From Acidobacteriota bacterium (lineage in GTDB: Bacteria > Acidobacteriota > Terriglobia > Terriglobales > SCQP01), in contig JAKAZV010000006.1 in NCBI GenBank assembly GCA_021826505.1, forward strand, positions 1 through 57,512: DNA of 57,512 bases, read 5' to 3'. Numbering within the stretch: the stretch's first letter is position 1; the number at the start of each line of letters is the position of its first letter. The notes under the pieces are model-generated. The model was given only the letters and a program-made list of their open reading frames with translations, was not told the DNA's origin and ran no database searches. Position numbers and translations under genes: made by a program. Positions 7,631 through 15,839 of this stretch are shown in pieces.

Positions 7631-8400
7631 AACAGGCTGAGCCGCGGCAGCCGGTAATGCTCAAACAGCCGCTGGCGCAGAAAACGCGGTTCGAGCGCGG
7701 CCAGCTGCGCGGCCTGCAGTTTGCGCCGGTAGGGGGCCAGCAGGCCATCCAGCTCACCGCGCATCCGCGCCAGCAGATCGGCTGGCGTAAGCTGCAACAG
7801 CGCGGCGGCGAGTTTGTCTTCCAGCGCGGTTAGCAGCTGTTCGAGTTCCTCCAGCCGCGGACGCGCGGCGGCCGGCTCCGGCTCTTCGGCGGCTAATGCA
7901 TGCAGCCGCGCCTGTTCGCGTTCCAGGATCGTCAACCCTTCCCGGCGCGCCGTGTCCGCGCCGGGCGGAATCACGGCTTCACTCCAGGCCTTCCGCCACG
8001 CGGCGCAGGCCGAGGCCAGCCGCGCGGGCGCAAATTCGTTTGCGGCCGCCGCTTCCGCGGCGCTTGCGGCAGGGGCGTCATGGCCGCCTTCCGCGGCCGC
8101 GGCATGGGCGCGCGCCGCCGCTAATACGGCGGGAGCGCAATAGACCAGCGCCCGCGGCCGGCTCAGATCCGAGCGGCGCCCGCGGGCAAATTTTTCAAAT
8201 GCCCGCTCGATGCCCTCCAAAACCGCGGCCAGGGGAATGCCGGCTTCCCGCCAGCTCTCGATCAACGCCCAGTCCACCGGCGAAAGATAAATCCGGGCGC
8301 CGCGCTGGCGCTGAAAGTGCTCTTCAATTTCCGTGAAATAGTTGTAATAGTTGGCGTCGATGGCGGAAACTGGCTTTACCGGAATGGGTGAGGAATCCAT
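7594..8400 (-). CDS. conserved hypothetical protein, alpha-helical
   Basis: The 268-residue protein is rich in Ala, Glu and Arg and predicted mostly helical. The N-terminal region has NYYNYFTEIEEHFQRQRG, then YLSPVDWALIESWREAGIPL and LEGIERAFEKFARGRR, an arrangement I associate with acidobacterial proteins of unknown function. There is no signal peptide or membrane segment. The C-terminal half has repeated EEL/LEELEQLLTALEDKLAAAL helices that could form a coiled coil. The ATG at 8400 overlaps the ATG of the opposite-strand gene at 8399. Its end overlaps the antitoxin remnant. Confidence 0.65.
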   Translation of the reverse strand: MDSSPIPVKPVSAIDANYYNYFTEIEEHFQRQRGARIYLSPVDWALIESWREAGIPLAAVLEGIERAFEKFARGRRSDLSRPRALVYCAPAVLAAARAHAAAAEGGHDAPAASAAEAAAANEFAPARLASACAAWRKAWSEAVIPPGADTARREGLTILEREQARLHALAAEEPEPAAARPRLEELEQLLTALEDKLAAALLQLTPADLLARMRGELDGLLAPYRRKLQAAQLAALEPRFLRQRLFEHYRLPRLSLFHLPADSASPPS

Positions 8401-9334
8401 GCACAAAAAAGCTGAAATGAATAGTAACCGATTCTCACGGCGATCCGCGGTGAACCGGCTCATTGCCGGGCTGGGCTGCTGTTTGCCGCTGCTGGCGAGC
8501 GCAGCGCCGGGCGCGGGATCGGCGCGCCTGCGCCAAATCTTTCAGCCGGGGCAGCGCCGCGTTTATTCCATTCGCATCATCTCGCAAATCTCCAGCGGCA
8601 CTCCCGGCGCGGTGCAGCATTCCAAGCTTGTGAATCAATCCCGGGTCAGCATGCGGGTCATCGCGGTTTCGCCGGCGGGCGCCCGCATCCGATTGCGCTA
8701 TCTGCGCTATTCCACACGGGTGCGGGGCAACGGCCCCATGGCGGATCAACTGCAGCAGCAAGCCATCAGCTCCGATCCGAAAGTGCTGCACATGACGCCG
8801 CTGGTGGTTCAGGTCAGTCCCGAGGGGACAACCCGGATCATCCAGCAACCGCATTCATCGGGGCAGAGGCAGGCGCTGAATGTGCTCATTCAACTGGTGC
8901 GCGACAACTATTTTCCGGCCCATGCGGTCGCCGCCGGCGCGATCTGGAGCCGCCATCGCACGCAAAGCATCGGCATCGGACAGGCCCGGATTCCGCTGCG
9001 CTTCCACTACCATTTACTGCGGTTGAAACCGGCGCCGGATTCGGCGATGCTGATCCGGGTACGCACCACCGGCCATACCACGCTGCCGGTCAAGATGGTG
9101 CCCAATTATCAGCACCTGACGGAATTGGGGTTTGCGCTTCAACCCACCTTCCGATTGACCGGAACTGCGGAAAACCGCTATCGGCGGGAGGATTGCGCGC
9201 TTTTATCGAGCCAGAGCCGGAGCCAGACCACGATTTCGATCCAAATGATCCGGGGCCTGTCACCACCCCGGATTCTGACCACGCGCATGAATTCGACCGG
9301 CAAAGTGCGGCTACTGTCTCAAACGAATCCATGA
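8399..9334 (+). CDS. secreted protein of unknown function
   Basis: From ATG 8399, with GAGG five bases upstream, the 311-residue protein has a basic N-terminus and a hydrophobic stretch (AGLGCCLPLLASAAPGAGSA) that looks like a signal peptide. The mature part is basic and beta-rich (FQPGQRRVYSIRIISQISSG, VSMRVIAVSPAGARIRLRYL) and has the feel of an exported beta-sheet protein in which mean values such as RVRTTGHTTLPVKM recur. No known domain is recognised. A hairpin at 9366-9414, inside the following repeat element, could end its transcript. Confidence 0.62.
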   Translation: MHKKAEMNSNRFSRRSAVNRLIAGLGCCLPLLASAAPGAGSARLRQIFQPGQRRVYSIRIISQISSGTPGAVQHSKLVNQSRVSMRVIAVSPAGARIRLRYLRYSTRVRGNGPMADQLQQQAISSDPKVLHMTPLVVQVSPEGTTRIIQQPHSSGQRQALNVLIQLVRDNYFPAHAVAAGAIWSRHRTQSIGIGQARIPLRFHYHLLRLKPAPDSAMLIRVRTTGHTTLPVKMVPNYQHLTELGFALQPTFRLTGTAENRYRREDCALLSSQSRSQTTISIQMIRGLSPPRILTTRMNSTGKVRLLSQTNP

Positions 9335-9352
9335 AGCGGGCGGATTATATTC

Positions 9353-9539
9353 GAACCTGTCTCATAAAGCCGCGTGCATTCAAGTTTACGCAATGCATGC
9401 GGCTTTTCTTTCGCTCGGGCCCATTTGCCGGCATAGCCGGCAAATGGGCACCCCTCCGCCCAACGCGCGGAATTGTTTCGCTGGAAAAGCCGCATACCTA
9501 CCCTGCTTTGATGCTATGCACCATTTATGAGACAGGTTC
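9353..9539. repeat. 187-bp element with perfect 16-bp terminal inverted repeats
   Basis: GAACCTGTCTCATAAA at 9353-9368 is exactly inverted at 9524-9539. Inside are a 15-bp stem with one G-T mismatch (AAAGCCGCGTGCATT / AATGCATGCGGCTTT, 9366-9411) and a perfect 14-bp stem with a 3-nt loop (GCCCATTTGCCGGC ata GCCGGCAAATGGGC, 9419-9449). No reading frame is present. It has the form of a MITE or other structured mobile repeat, and sits exactly between the ends of convergent genes, next to the rlmN stop codon. Confidence 0.7.
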
Positions 9540-10640
9540 TCAGGTTTGAACCGCATCTTCGTGCCGTTTGAGCTGGCCGCAGGCGGCGAAAATATCCTGG
9601 CCGCGCGGCCGGCGAATATAGGCGGCGACCCCGTGGCGGCGGAGCTCACTTTGAAAGGCCGTTACACGGGCGCTGGACGGAGTATGCCAGCCCAGCTCCG
9701 GGCCGGCATTCCAGGCGATCAGATTGACCTTGGCGCGCAGGCCCGCGAGCAGCGCGGCCAGCTCGCGCGCGTGCGCGATTTCATCATTGACGCGCGCCAA
9801 TAAAACATATTCAAACGTCAGGCGCTCGCGCGCGGCCAGCGGATATTCGCGCGCCGCCGCCATCAGCGCCGCCAGGCCGCCCTGGCCGCGGTGGAGCGGC
9901 ATCAGCTTTGCCCGCAGCTCATCATTGGGAGCATTGAGCGATACCGCCAGGCGGGGACGCACCGGTTCGTCTCCGTAACGCCGGATTTTATCCACAATGC
10001 CCGAGGTGGAAATCGTGATCCGCCGGGGCGCCAGACCGGCGCCCCGGGGATGGCAGAGAATGCGGACCGCGCGCAGCACCGCATCGTAGTTTAAAAACGG
10101 CTCTCCCATGCCCATAAAAACCAGATTGACGCGGTCATCCCCTGGCCGGATTTCATGCGCGGCCAGCAGAAACTGGACCTGAGCCACGATCTCGCCCGCA
10201 TCCAGGCTGCGCTCCAATCCCAGCAACGCGGTCAGGCAAAACTGGCAGTTCACGGCGCAGCCAATCTGGCTGGAAATGCAAAATGTGGCGCGCTGGCGCA
10301 GGGCGCGGCCGGCATCGTCAAAAACCTCATCGGGCAAATAGACGGCCTCGGCCTGATTTTTTTCCGGCGTGCGCGCCGTTCCGCCGGAAAAATCCAGCAG
10401 ATAGCGCACCGTGCCGTCGCGCGAGACATGCCGCCGTGCCGTCGCGGGCCAGGCAAGCGAAAACGCGGCTTCCAGCCGGCCGCGGATGCTGCGCGGCAGT
10501 TCTGTTAACTCACTCCAGGCGCCTGGACGGCGGCGCTGCAGGGCGGAAAAAATCTGTCCGCCGCGCCACATGGGAAGGCCGGCATCGCGCACCCAGCTTT
10601 GCCACTGATCGAATTCCATTCCGTAGGCATGCCGCGGCAT
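9540..10640 (-). CDS. rlmN: dual-specificity 23S rRNA/tRNA (adenine-C2)-methyltransferase RlmN
   Basis: A 366-residue radical-SAM enzyme. The cluster motif CAVNCQFC near residue 135, GMGEP near 182, ISTSGIVDKIRRYG near 215 and RLAVSLNAPNDELRAKLMP near 233 are the RlmN/Cfr hallmarks; LTFEYVLLARVND and NLIAWNAG follow. RlmN methylates A2503 of 23S rRNA and A37 of some tRNAs through a Cys-methyl intermediate; the C-terminal IFAACGQL segment holds the methyl-carrying Cys. I chose the ATG at 10640, 4 bp after the stop of the upstream gene; an alternative start at 10664 overlaps that gene. Confidence 0.93.
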   Translation of the reverse strand: MPRHAYGMEFDQWQSWVRDAGLPMWRGGQIFSALQRRRPGAWSELTELPRSIRGRLEAAFSLAWPATARRHVSRDGTVRYLLDFSGGTARTPEKNQAEAVYLPDEVFDDAGRALRQRATFCISSQIGCAVNCQFCLTALLGLERSLDAGEIVAQVQFLLAAHEIRPGDDRVNLVFMGMGEPFLNYDAVLRAVRILCHPRGAGLAPRRITISTSGIVDKIRRYGDEPVRPRLAVSLNAPNDELRAKLMPLHRGQGGLAALMAAAREYPLAARERLTFEYVLLARVNDEIAHARELAALLAGLRAKVNLIAWNAGPELGWHTPSSARVTAFQSELRRHGVAAYIRRPRGQDIFAACGQLKRHEDAVQT

Positions 10641-10644
10641 AATT

Positions 10645-13332
10645 TTAATGAGACTGAGTTGCAACGGGGATGGCGCGTTGCGCGGGGGAATGCCAGATCA
10701 CCATCTGTTCCCCGGGCATCAGCCGGGCCAGCTCCGGCCGCAGCCGAGCGGCATTACCCACCACCACCAGCGTGGCCTGGTCCGGACGCACGTAACGCCG
10801 CCAGGCTTTGGCCGCGCGCTCCGGGGTTACCGACTGAATCCGGTGTATGTAGGTGGAAAGATAGCTCAAGGGCGTGGAAAACATTGCCGGAACCAGCAGC
10901 TTATTCGCCAGCGCGGCGGCCGATTGCGTGCCCACTAAAAAGCGTGCCGCCAGTTGCCGTCCCGCCCATTGCAAACCCGCCGGAGACCAGGGGCCGGAGC
11001 CGGCAGCCAGCATGGTGACAATCTGGCGCAACTGGGCCGGGGCGCCGGCGCTGGGCAGACGCATTTCGGTGATCCAGGCGCCGGCATGGCCCAGCGGATC
11101 GCAATAGGCATGCAGCGCCTTGCGTCGGATGCCCAAACGGCGCCGCAGTTGCGATTGCGCCGCGCGCGTGGCCACTAACAGCGCGCGAAAACCCGGATCG
11201 CCGCGGCTCGGTCCCGGCATGCCCAGCATGGCCACGACTCGCCGGGCTTGCGGACGATTGACCAGGATCAGCCTGAGTCCATTCGAATAGGCCGGTGTCT
11301 TCCACCGCGGCCGCGGCGGATAGCCAAACTGCCAGCCGCCAAAATATTTCTGGGCCCAATTGTGGGCGGCGGAGCGGGAAACCTCGCCGGCGATCACCAG
11401 CACGCCGTGGTTATTGGGCAGCCAGACCGAACGGTGAAACGCAAGCAGTTGCGCCGGGGTGATGGCGCGCGCGCCGCCCGGCCGCGAACCATAGGGCGTG
11501 CCGCGGAAAATTTCACGCGCCAACAGCGCGCGCCCCAACTGGACAGGATGCGTGAGAGCGGGTAATTGCGCCGGCGCCGCGGCGGCATAGGCCGCGACCG
11601 CGGCGGCGGAAAATTGCGGATGCCGGGCCAGATTGGCCGCGCATTGCAGCATCCCCGGCAACGCCGAGGCCAGGCCGGAAAGGCTGATGGTGGCCTTGTC
11701 ATAACCGGCGCGGACGCGCAGGCGAACGCCCGCGCGGGCGGCGCAAGGGGCTCCGTTTGTCGCCATCAGAGCGGCATCGGCGGCGGCCAGGCCATGGGAC
11801 GCCTGATAGGCTTTTCCGCCCTTGACCGCCAGCCGCACCGCGGCCAGCGGCACACCCGGAAGCCGCACGATGCGTATCCGCAGGCCATTGGGAAATTGAT
11901 CGGTGTCGGGCCGGGGTGGGGAATAATCGGGAATGCGCGGAGACGGAGCCGGGGGCGGACCGGAAATGATGGCCGGCGCCAGGGTTGCCGGCGGCGGCGG
12001 CTGGGGCAGATGCGTGGCGTACACTCCCGGCGTGGGCACATCCACCAGCAGGGTGGTGCGGGAGTGAATCAGATACTGCTGATCCACACGAATGACGTCG
12101 CGTGGCTGCACGCGCAGGATGCGCAACAGCCCCAGATGTTTGCGGCTGTTTTTCACCCGCGCCCACTGCCGCGCCAGACCGCCGGAGGTCTGCCGCGCCC
12201 GCCACCAAGCCGCGGCCATGCCGGACTGCGCCCAGGCAAGGTCGTTTCCGGTAATGCCGTTGACCGAAATTTCGTGGATTTCGCGAAATATCAGCGCTTC
12301 GATCAGGGCGGAATGGTTTTCGGGCGGATAGACCGCGAGAGCTCCCATCACCCCGGGCGATTGATAGGCCCGCCAGGAGGTGAATGGAAATCCCAGCCCG
12401 CCGCTGACCTCCAGCGCGGCATGGCGGCGGTCTACCATGGCCATGGCCGTCCGGCTGTTTGGGCCATGAAATAACATCCAGCCCAGCACGGCGGCGGCCG
12501 GGTAGCCGCGATTCCGCCGCCGCGGACCCGGCCAGGCGATGGCGATGGCCGGCCAATGCGCGGCCGGATCATGCATAGAGAATTGCCGCTCTTTCACCAG
12601 ACGCGGCAGCCGCACCGGCGGCCGCGCAGGACGCGGCTTGCCCGGAAGGACGCGGAAGATTCGCTCCGCGAGGCGCAGCACCGGCAGCCGCCGGCCGGAT
12701 GTGACGATTACAGCCACGGCATTGGCGGGCACATAATAGCGCTGAAAAAAAGCCAGCCCTTCGTCCGCTGTGAGGTGCGAAAGGTCAAAGCTATTGCCCC
12801 AGCCGGCATGGCGATCCGCCCAGCGGGGAAAAATCGCCAGCGGCAAGCCCACCCGCAGCAGACGGGCGTAAGGCAATTGCCATTGCCGGCGTTCCCGGGC
12901 GAATACCGCCGCACGGGCCGGCGCGAACCCGGCCGCTGCCGGCGCGCGCAGCCATTGCGCCGCGCGGCGCAATACATCGGGCAACGCGGAGAGCGCCACG
13001 GTTTGCGACGCCCAGGCCGCATCCGGGCCGACCCGGTACCGGGGCCGGCCATAGACCGCCAGAGCTTTTGACGGCGCGGCGCCAAATACCCAGCGCGCCA
13101 CCACGTGCGCCACTCCGGCCTCGCCCCGCGCATCTTCCCGGCTGCCGGCTTGCACCCGCAGCGCCAGGCTGGCCACCGGCGCGCCGCGCCGGCGCAGCAC
13201 CCGGAGGCGCAGTCCATTGGAAAGTTTGAGATGCAGGTCGGGCGCCGGCTTTTTCGCGGCCCATCCCGCCGTAACCAGGACCGCGGCTAATCCAACACAG
13301 CATCGCGGCCAAGCCATATGATTTTTCGCCAT
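10645..13332 (-). CDS. secreted M16 (pitrilysin-like) peptidase homologue lacking the zinc motif
   Basis: An 895-residue exported protein with a signal peptide (CCVGLAAVLVTAGWA) and two M16-type halves (about 30-440 and 490-890), each beginning with an LSNGLRLRV/FPNGLRIRI strand. The linker at 440-480 is Pro-rich. In active members the first half carries HxxEH; here the equivalent is H76-VV-A-R, so the catalytic Glu and second His are missing, and the second half has no such motif. PqqL-like M16 proteins are usually paired with an active partner; none is nearby. It could be a binding or structural protein. Convergent overlap is absent; rlmN follows after 4 bp. Confidence 0.8.
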   Translation of the reverse strand: MAKNHMAWPRCCVGLAAVLVTAGWAAKKPAPDLHLKLSNGLRLRVLRRRGAPVASLALRVQAGSREDARGEAGVAHVVARWVFGAAPSKALAVYGRPRYRVGPDAAWASQTVALSALPDVLRRAAQWLRAPAAAGFAPARAAVFARERRQWQLPYARLLRVGLPLAIFPRWADRHAGWGNSFDLSHLTADEGLAFFQRYYVPANAVAVIVTSGRRLPVLRLAERIFRVLPGKPRPARPPVRLPRLVKERQFSMHDPAAHWPAIAIAWPGPRRRNRGYPAAAVLGWMLFHGPNSRTAMAMVDRRHAALEVSGGLGFPFTSWRAYQSPGVMGALAVYPPENHSALIEALIFREIHEISVNGITGNDLAWAQSGMAAAWWRARQTSGGLARQWARVKNSRKHLGLLRILRVQPRDVIRVDQQYLIHSRTTLLVDVPTPGVYATHLPQPPPPATLAPAIISGPPPAPSPRIPDYSPPRPDTDQFPNGLRIRIVRLPGVPLAAVRLAVKGGKAYQASHGLAAADAALMATNGAPCAARAGVRLRVRAGYDKATISLSGLASALPGMLQCAANLARHPQFSAAAVAAYAAAAPAQLPALTHPVQLGRALLAREIFRGTPYGSRPGGARAITPAQLLAFHRSVWLPNNHGVLVIAGEVSRSAAHNWAQKYFGGWQFGYPPRPRWKTPAYSNGLRLILVNRPQARRVVAMLGMPGPSRGDPGFRALLVATRAAQSQLRRRLGIRRKALHAYCDPLGHAGAWITEMRLPSAGAPAQLRQIVTMLAAGSGPWSPAGLQWAGRQLAARFLVGTQSAAALANKLLVPAMFSTPLSYLSTYIHRIQSVTPERAAKAWRRYVRPDQATLVVVGNAARLRPELARLMPGEQMVIWHSPAQRAIPVATQSH

Positions 13333-13446
13333 GCGTCTGCGCCTGCTACCAGCTTATATGGGTTCACTTCCCGCAGTCAGGTCCCGCAACTTCCGGTTTG
13401 GCCATGCCGGGATTAGAATAGAAGATGCTGTACTTTGAGGATTCAT

Positions 13447-13842
13447 TTGAGCCCCGATCATCCCGCCGCCTTAACGGAAAAGATTCTGCACCTCATCGCG
13501 GAAGAAATGGCGATTGAGGAAGCCGAGCTTTCCCCCAACGCCTCGTTCACCGAAGATCTGAACCTGGATGAGATTGATATCGCCGAACTGCTGATGCAAG
13601 CCGAACAACAGCTCGGCGCCCGGGAGTTCAGCGACGCTGACTGGGAGCAGATTCGAACTGTGGGCGACTTCATACAGATCGTGGAACAACATCTGGAGCG
13701 CAAAGGCAAACCCGCCGCCAAAGATAAAAATTCGAAAAACCAGGCCAAAGCCAAAGCCGCGGCGAATCATAAGAAAAAACCGGCGGAAAAGCCCAAAACG
13801 AAGCCCGCGGCCAAGGCGAAAAACTCTAAAGCGAAAAAATAA
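13447..13842 (+). CDS. acyl-carrier-protein-like protein without the carrier serine, with Lys-rich tail
   Basis: From TTG 13447 (TTGAGGA just upstream; another TTG lies at 13435) the product has 131 residues. The first 75 align along their length with ACP: ASFTEDL, then ELLMQAEQQLG and TVGDFIQIVEQHL. At the phosphopantetheine site the usual DSLD is DEID, so the serine is Glu (codon 13570-13572) and the protein cannot carry a 4'-phosphopantetheine there. The last 55 residues are Lys/Ala/Pro repeats like histone H1 tails, suggesting binding to nucleic acid or membranes. A short terminator follows. It stands alone, without fatty-acid synthesis genes. Confidence 0.75.
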   Translation: MSPDHPAALTEKILHLIAEEMAIEEAELSPNASFTEDLNLDEIDIAELLMQAEQQLGAREFSDADWEQIRTVGDFIQIVEQHLERKGKPAAKDKNSKNQAKAKAAANHKKKPAEKPKTKPAAKAKNSKAKK

Positions 13843-13854
13843 AATTTATTCCGC

Positions 13855-13872
13855 GCGGCAGGGCCGCTTTTT
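13855..13872 (+). terminator. short Rho-independent terminator
   Basis: GCGGC-AGG-GCCGC followed by TTTTTC lies 13 bp after the carrier-like gene and fits a compact intrinsic terminator. The stem's right arm begins the dispersed repeat copy at 13863. Confidence 0.65.
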
Positions 13873-13900
13873 CTTTCAGGCGAAATCATTTCACAAATGC
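13863..13900 (+). repeat. dispersed 38-bp repeat, copy 2
   Basis: It matches 7244-7281 at 31 of 38 positions, in the same orientation, beginning GCCGCTTTTTCTTTCAGGCG. A separate small palindrome, ATGGGC-TTTCA-GCCCAT, lies downstream at 13994-14010. Confidence 0.6.
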
Positions 13901-14073
13901 CCGGCCGAAATCGGATTTTGTGAATCCTGATGGAGGCTGGAATTTCATTGCCGTTCACAGGCGCGGGACCCGGCAAAAAACCCCGCTCGACCCATGGGCT
14001 TTCAGCCCATAGGCACCCCGCCTGCGATCTCGCATTTGTACTACAATGCGACTCAGCCTTGAACGGCAATGAT

Positions 14074-14367
14074 ATGAAACTCAAACGCCGGGAATTTTCG
14101 CAATCCCTGCTCGGCATGCTGGCGGCTGCGTCCGGCGCGGCGGCGGCGCCGGTTCCAGGCTTGCCGCCGCAAGCGCGGCCAGCCTTGCCTCCGGCCGCGG
14201 ACATTCAACTGACGGCAGAACAGAGAAAACTTTATCAGGCATCTCTGTCCACGCTGGCGCGTCAATTGCGGCAAGTGCGCCGCTTTCCCCTTGGCTACTC
14301 TGAATCGCCGGCCAGCGTATTTCTGGCCCCGCCCACGGTAGCCCTGAAGCCTTCCCGCCGGCCATGA
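14074..14367 (+). CDS. small exported protein with Tat-type signal, amidase partner
   Basis: The 97-residue product starts MKLKRREFSQSLLGM, a good twin-arginine signal (RREFxxxL), followed by AAASGAAAAPVPG. The mature part has one helix (TAEQRKLYQASLSTLARQL) and ends with a Pro-rich SESPASVFLAPP. Its stop overlaps the ATG of the amidase (ATGA), so the two are co-translated. I infer a partner role from this coupling; no known domain is seen. The longer frame from 13930 passes through the palindrome at 13994-14010 and is rejected. Confidence 0.62.
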   Translation: MKLKRREFSQSLLGMLAAASGAAAAPVPGLPPQARPALPPAADIQLTAEQRKLYQASLSTLARQLRQVRRFPLGYSESPASVFLAPPTVALKPSRRP

Positions 14368-15836
14368 AAACCTTGCCTTCATCTCTGGCCTTTGCCGATC
14401 TGGCCCGGCTCGGCGCGGGTCTGCGCCGGCGGGAGTTTACCGCGGTTGAGCTGGCGGAGTTTTACCTTGACCGGCTGCGGCGTTATGGGCCGCGGCTGCA
14501 TGCCGTCGTTACTTTGACGCCCGAGCTGGCCATGGACCAAGCCCGGCGCGCCGATCGGGAACTGGCGGCCGGTCATGACCGCGGCCCCCTGCACGGCATT
14601 CCCTGGGGCGCCAAAGATTTGCTGGATACCGCCGGGATTCGCACGACCTGGGGCGCACCGCCGTTTGCCGATCGCGTTCCCAAATCCAATGCCACGGTGG
14701 TTGCCCGGCTGGAAGCCGCGGGCGCGGTGCTGGTGGCAAAATTGGCCATGATCGAGCTGGCCGGCGGCGGCAACTATAACGTGGCTTCGGCCTCGCTCAC
14801 CGGTGCGGCGCTGAATCCCTGGAATCCAAAACGCTGGACCGGCGGCAGCTCGAGCGGTCCGGGCGCGGCCGTAGCCGCCGGCCTGGTGGGTTTTGCCATT
14901 GGCTCGGAAACCTGGGGCTCGATCGTAAATCCCTCCACCTGGTGCGGTATTGCCGGCCTGCGTCCGACCTACGGCCGGGTCAGCCGCGCCGGCGCCATGG
15001 CCCTGAGCTGGACGATGGATAAGCTGGGTCCCATGGCCCGCTATGCCGCCGACCTGGGGCCGATCCTGGCCGCCATTGCCGGGCCGGATGAGCGTGACGC
15101 AACCGCGCTGGACGCCGAATTTTCATTTACAGCCGCATCGTCGCCGCGGCTGGACGGAATACGCATCGGATATTTTCCCCTGGCCAGCCTGCCCGCCGCG
15201 AGTCCGATCCGGCCGCTCTACCCGGCCGCGTTGCGGCAGTTGAAGCGCCTGGGCGCAACCCTGATTTCCACTCGCCTGCCCGACTTTCCTTACGGCCCGA
15301 CGGCGACAACCATTCTTTATGCCGAAGGTTCGGCCGCCTTTGCCCCGCTGATCGCCAGCCCCGATTTGCAGAAGCTTGCCGATCCCACCCAGATTGCCGG
15401 GCTTTATGCCGGCACCCGCATGTGCGCGGTGGACTACTTACGCGCCACGCAGCTGCGGTGCAGCGCGCAGCAGAGGATGGAGGAATTTTTCCAGCGCCAC
15501 CAGCTCGATGCGCTGCTGCACGCGGGCTCGCGCTGGCTGCCGCCGCTGGCCGGCATTCCCTTCGATCAGCAGCCGCCCGCCCAGCCCGCGCACAAAGCCA
15601 AAACCGCGCCCGATGCGGCCGATTTACGGAACGTCTATGAACTTTCCGGCGCCGGCAATCTGCTCGGCCTTCCCGCCGTCGCCTTCAACATCGGCTTTGA
15701 CGCCAGGCACAAGCTGCCGCTGGGGCTGGAGCTGGCCGCGCGGCCGCTGCAGGAAGCCCTTTTGCTGCGCATCGCCATGGCCTATCAGCGCACAACGCCC
15801 TGGCACCGGCGGCATCCGGATCTGACGGCGATCTAA
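14364..15836 (+). CDS. amidase, amidase-signature family
   Basis: A 490-residue amidase-signature enzyme. The Ser-cisSer-Lys triad is visible: K84 in PWGAKDLLD, the cis-Ser in TGGSSSGPGAAVAAG near residue 163, and the nucleophile S186 in GSETWGSIVNP. The usual TGGS here is TWGS. CGIAGLRPTYGRVSRAGAM and DKLGPMAR are further family signatures. It hydrolyses an amide; the substrate cannot be told, and without GatB/GatC neighbours a GatA role is unlikely. It has no signal peptide although the coupled upstream gene has one. A GNAT gene follows after 3 bp and a threonine dehydratase after that, suggesting a small nitrogen-related operon. Confidence 0.9.
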   Translation: MKTLPSSLAFADLARLGAGLRRREFTAVELAEFYLDRLRRYGPRLHAVVTLTPELAMDQARRADRELAAGHDRGPLHGIPWGAKDLLDTAGIRTTWGAPPFADRVPKSNATVVARLEAAGAVLVAKLAMIELAGGGNYNVASASLTGAALNPWNPKRWTGGSSSGPGAAVAAGLVGFAIGSETWGSIVNPSTWCGIAGLRPTYGRVSRAGAMALSWTMDKLGPMARYAADLGPILAAIAGPDERDATALDAEFSFTAASSPRLDGIRIGYFPLASLPAASPIRPLYPAALRQLKRLGATLISTRLPDFPYGPTATTILYAEGSAAFAPLIASPDLQKLADPTQIAGLYAGTRMCAVDYLRATQLRCSAQQRMEEFFQRHQLDALLHAGSRWLPPLAGIPFDQQPPAQPAHKAKTAPDAADLRNVYELSGAGNLLGLPAVAFNIGFDARHKLPLGLELAARPLQEALLLRIAMAYQRTTPWHRRHPDLTAI

Positions 15837-15839
15837 TCC

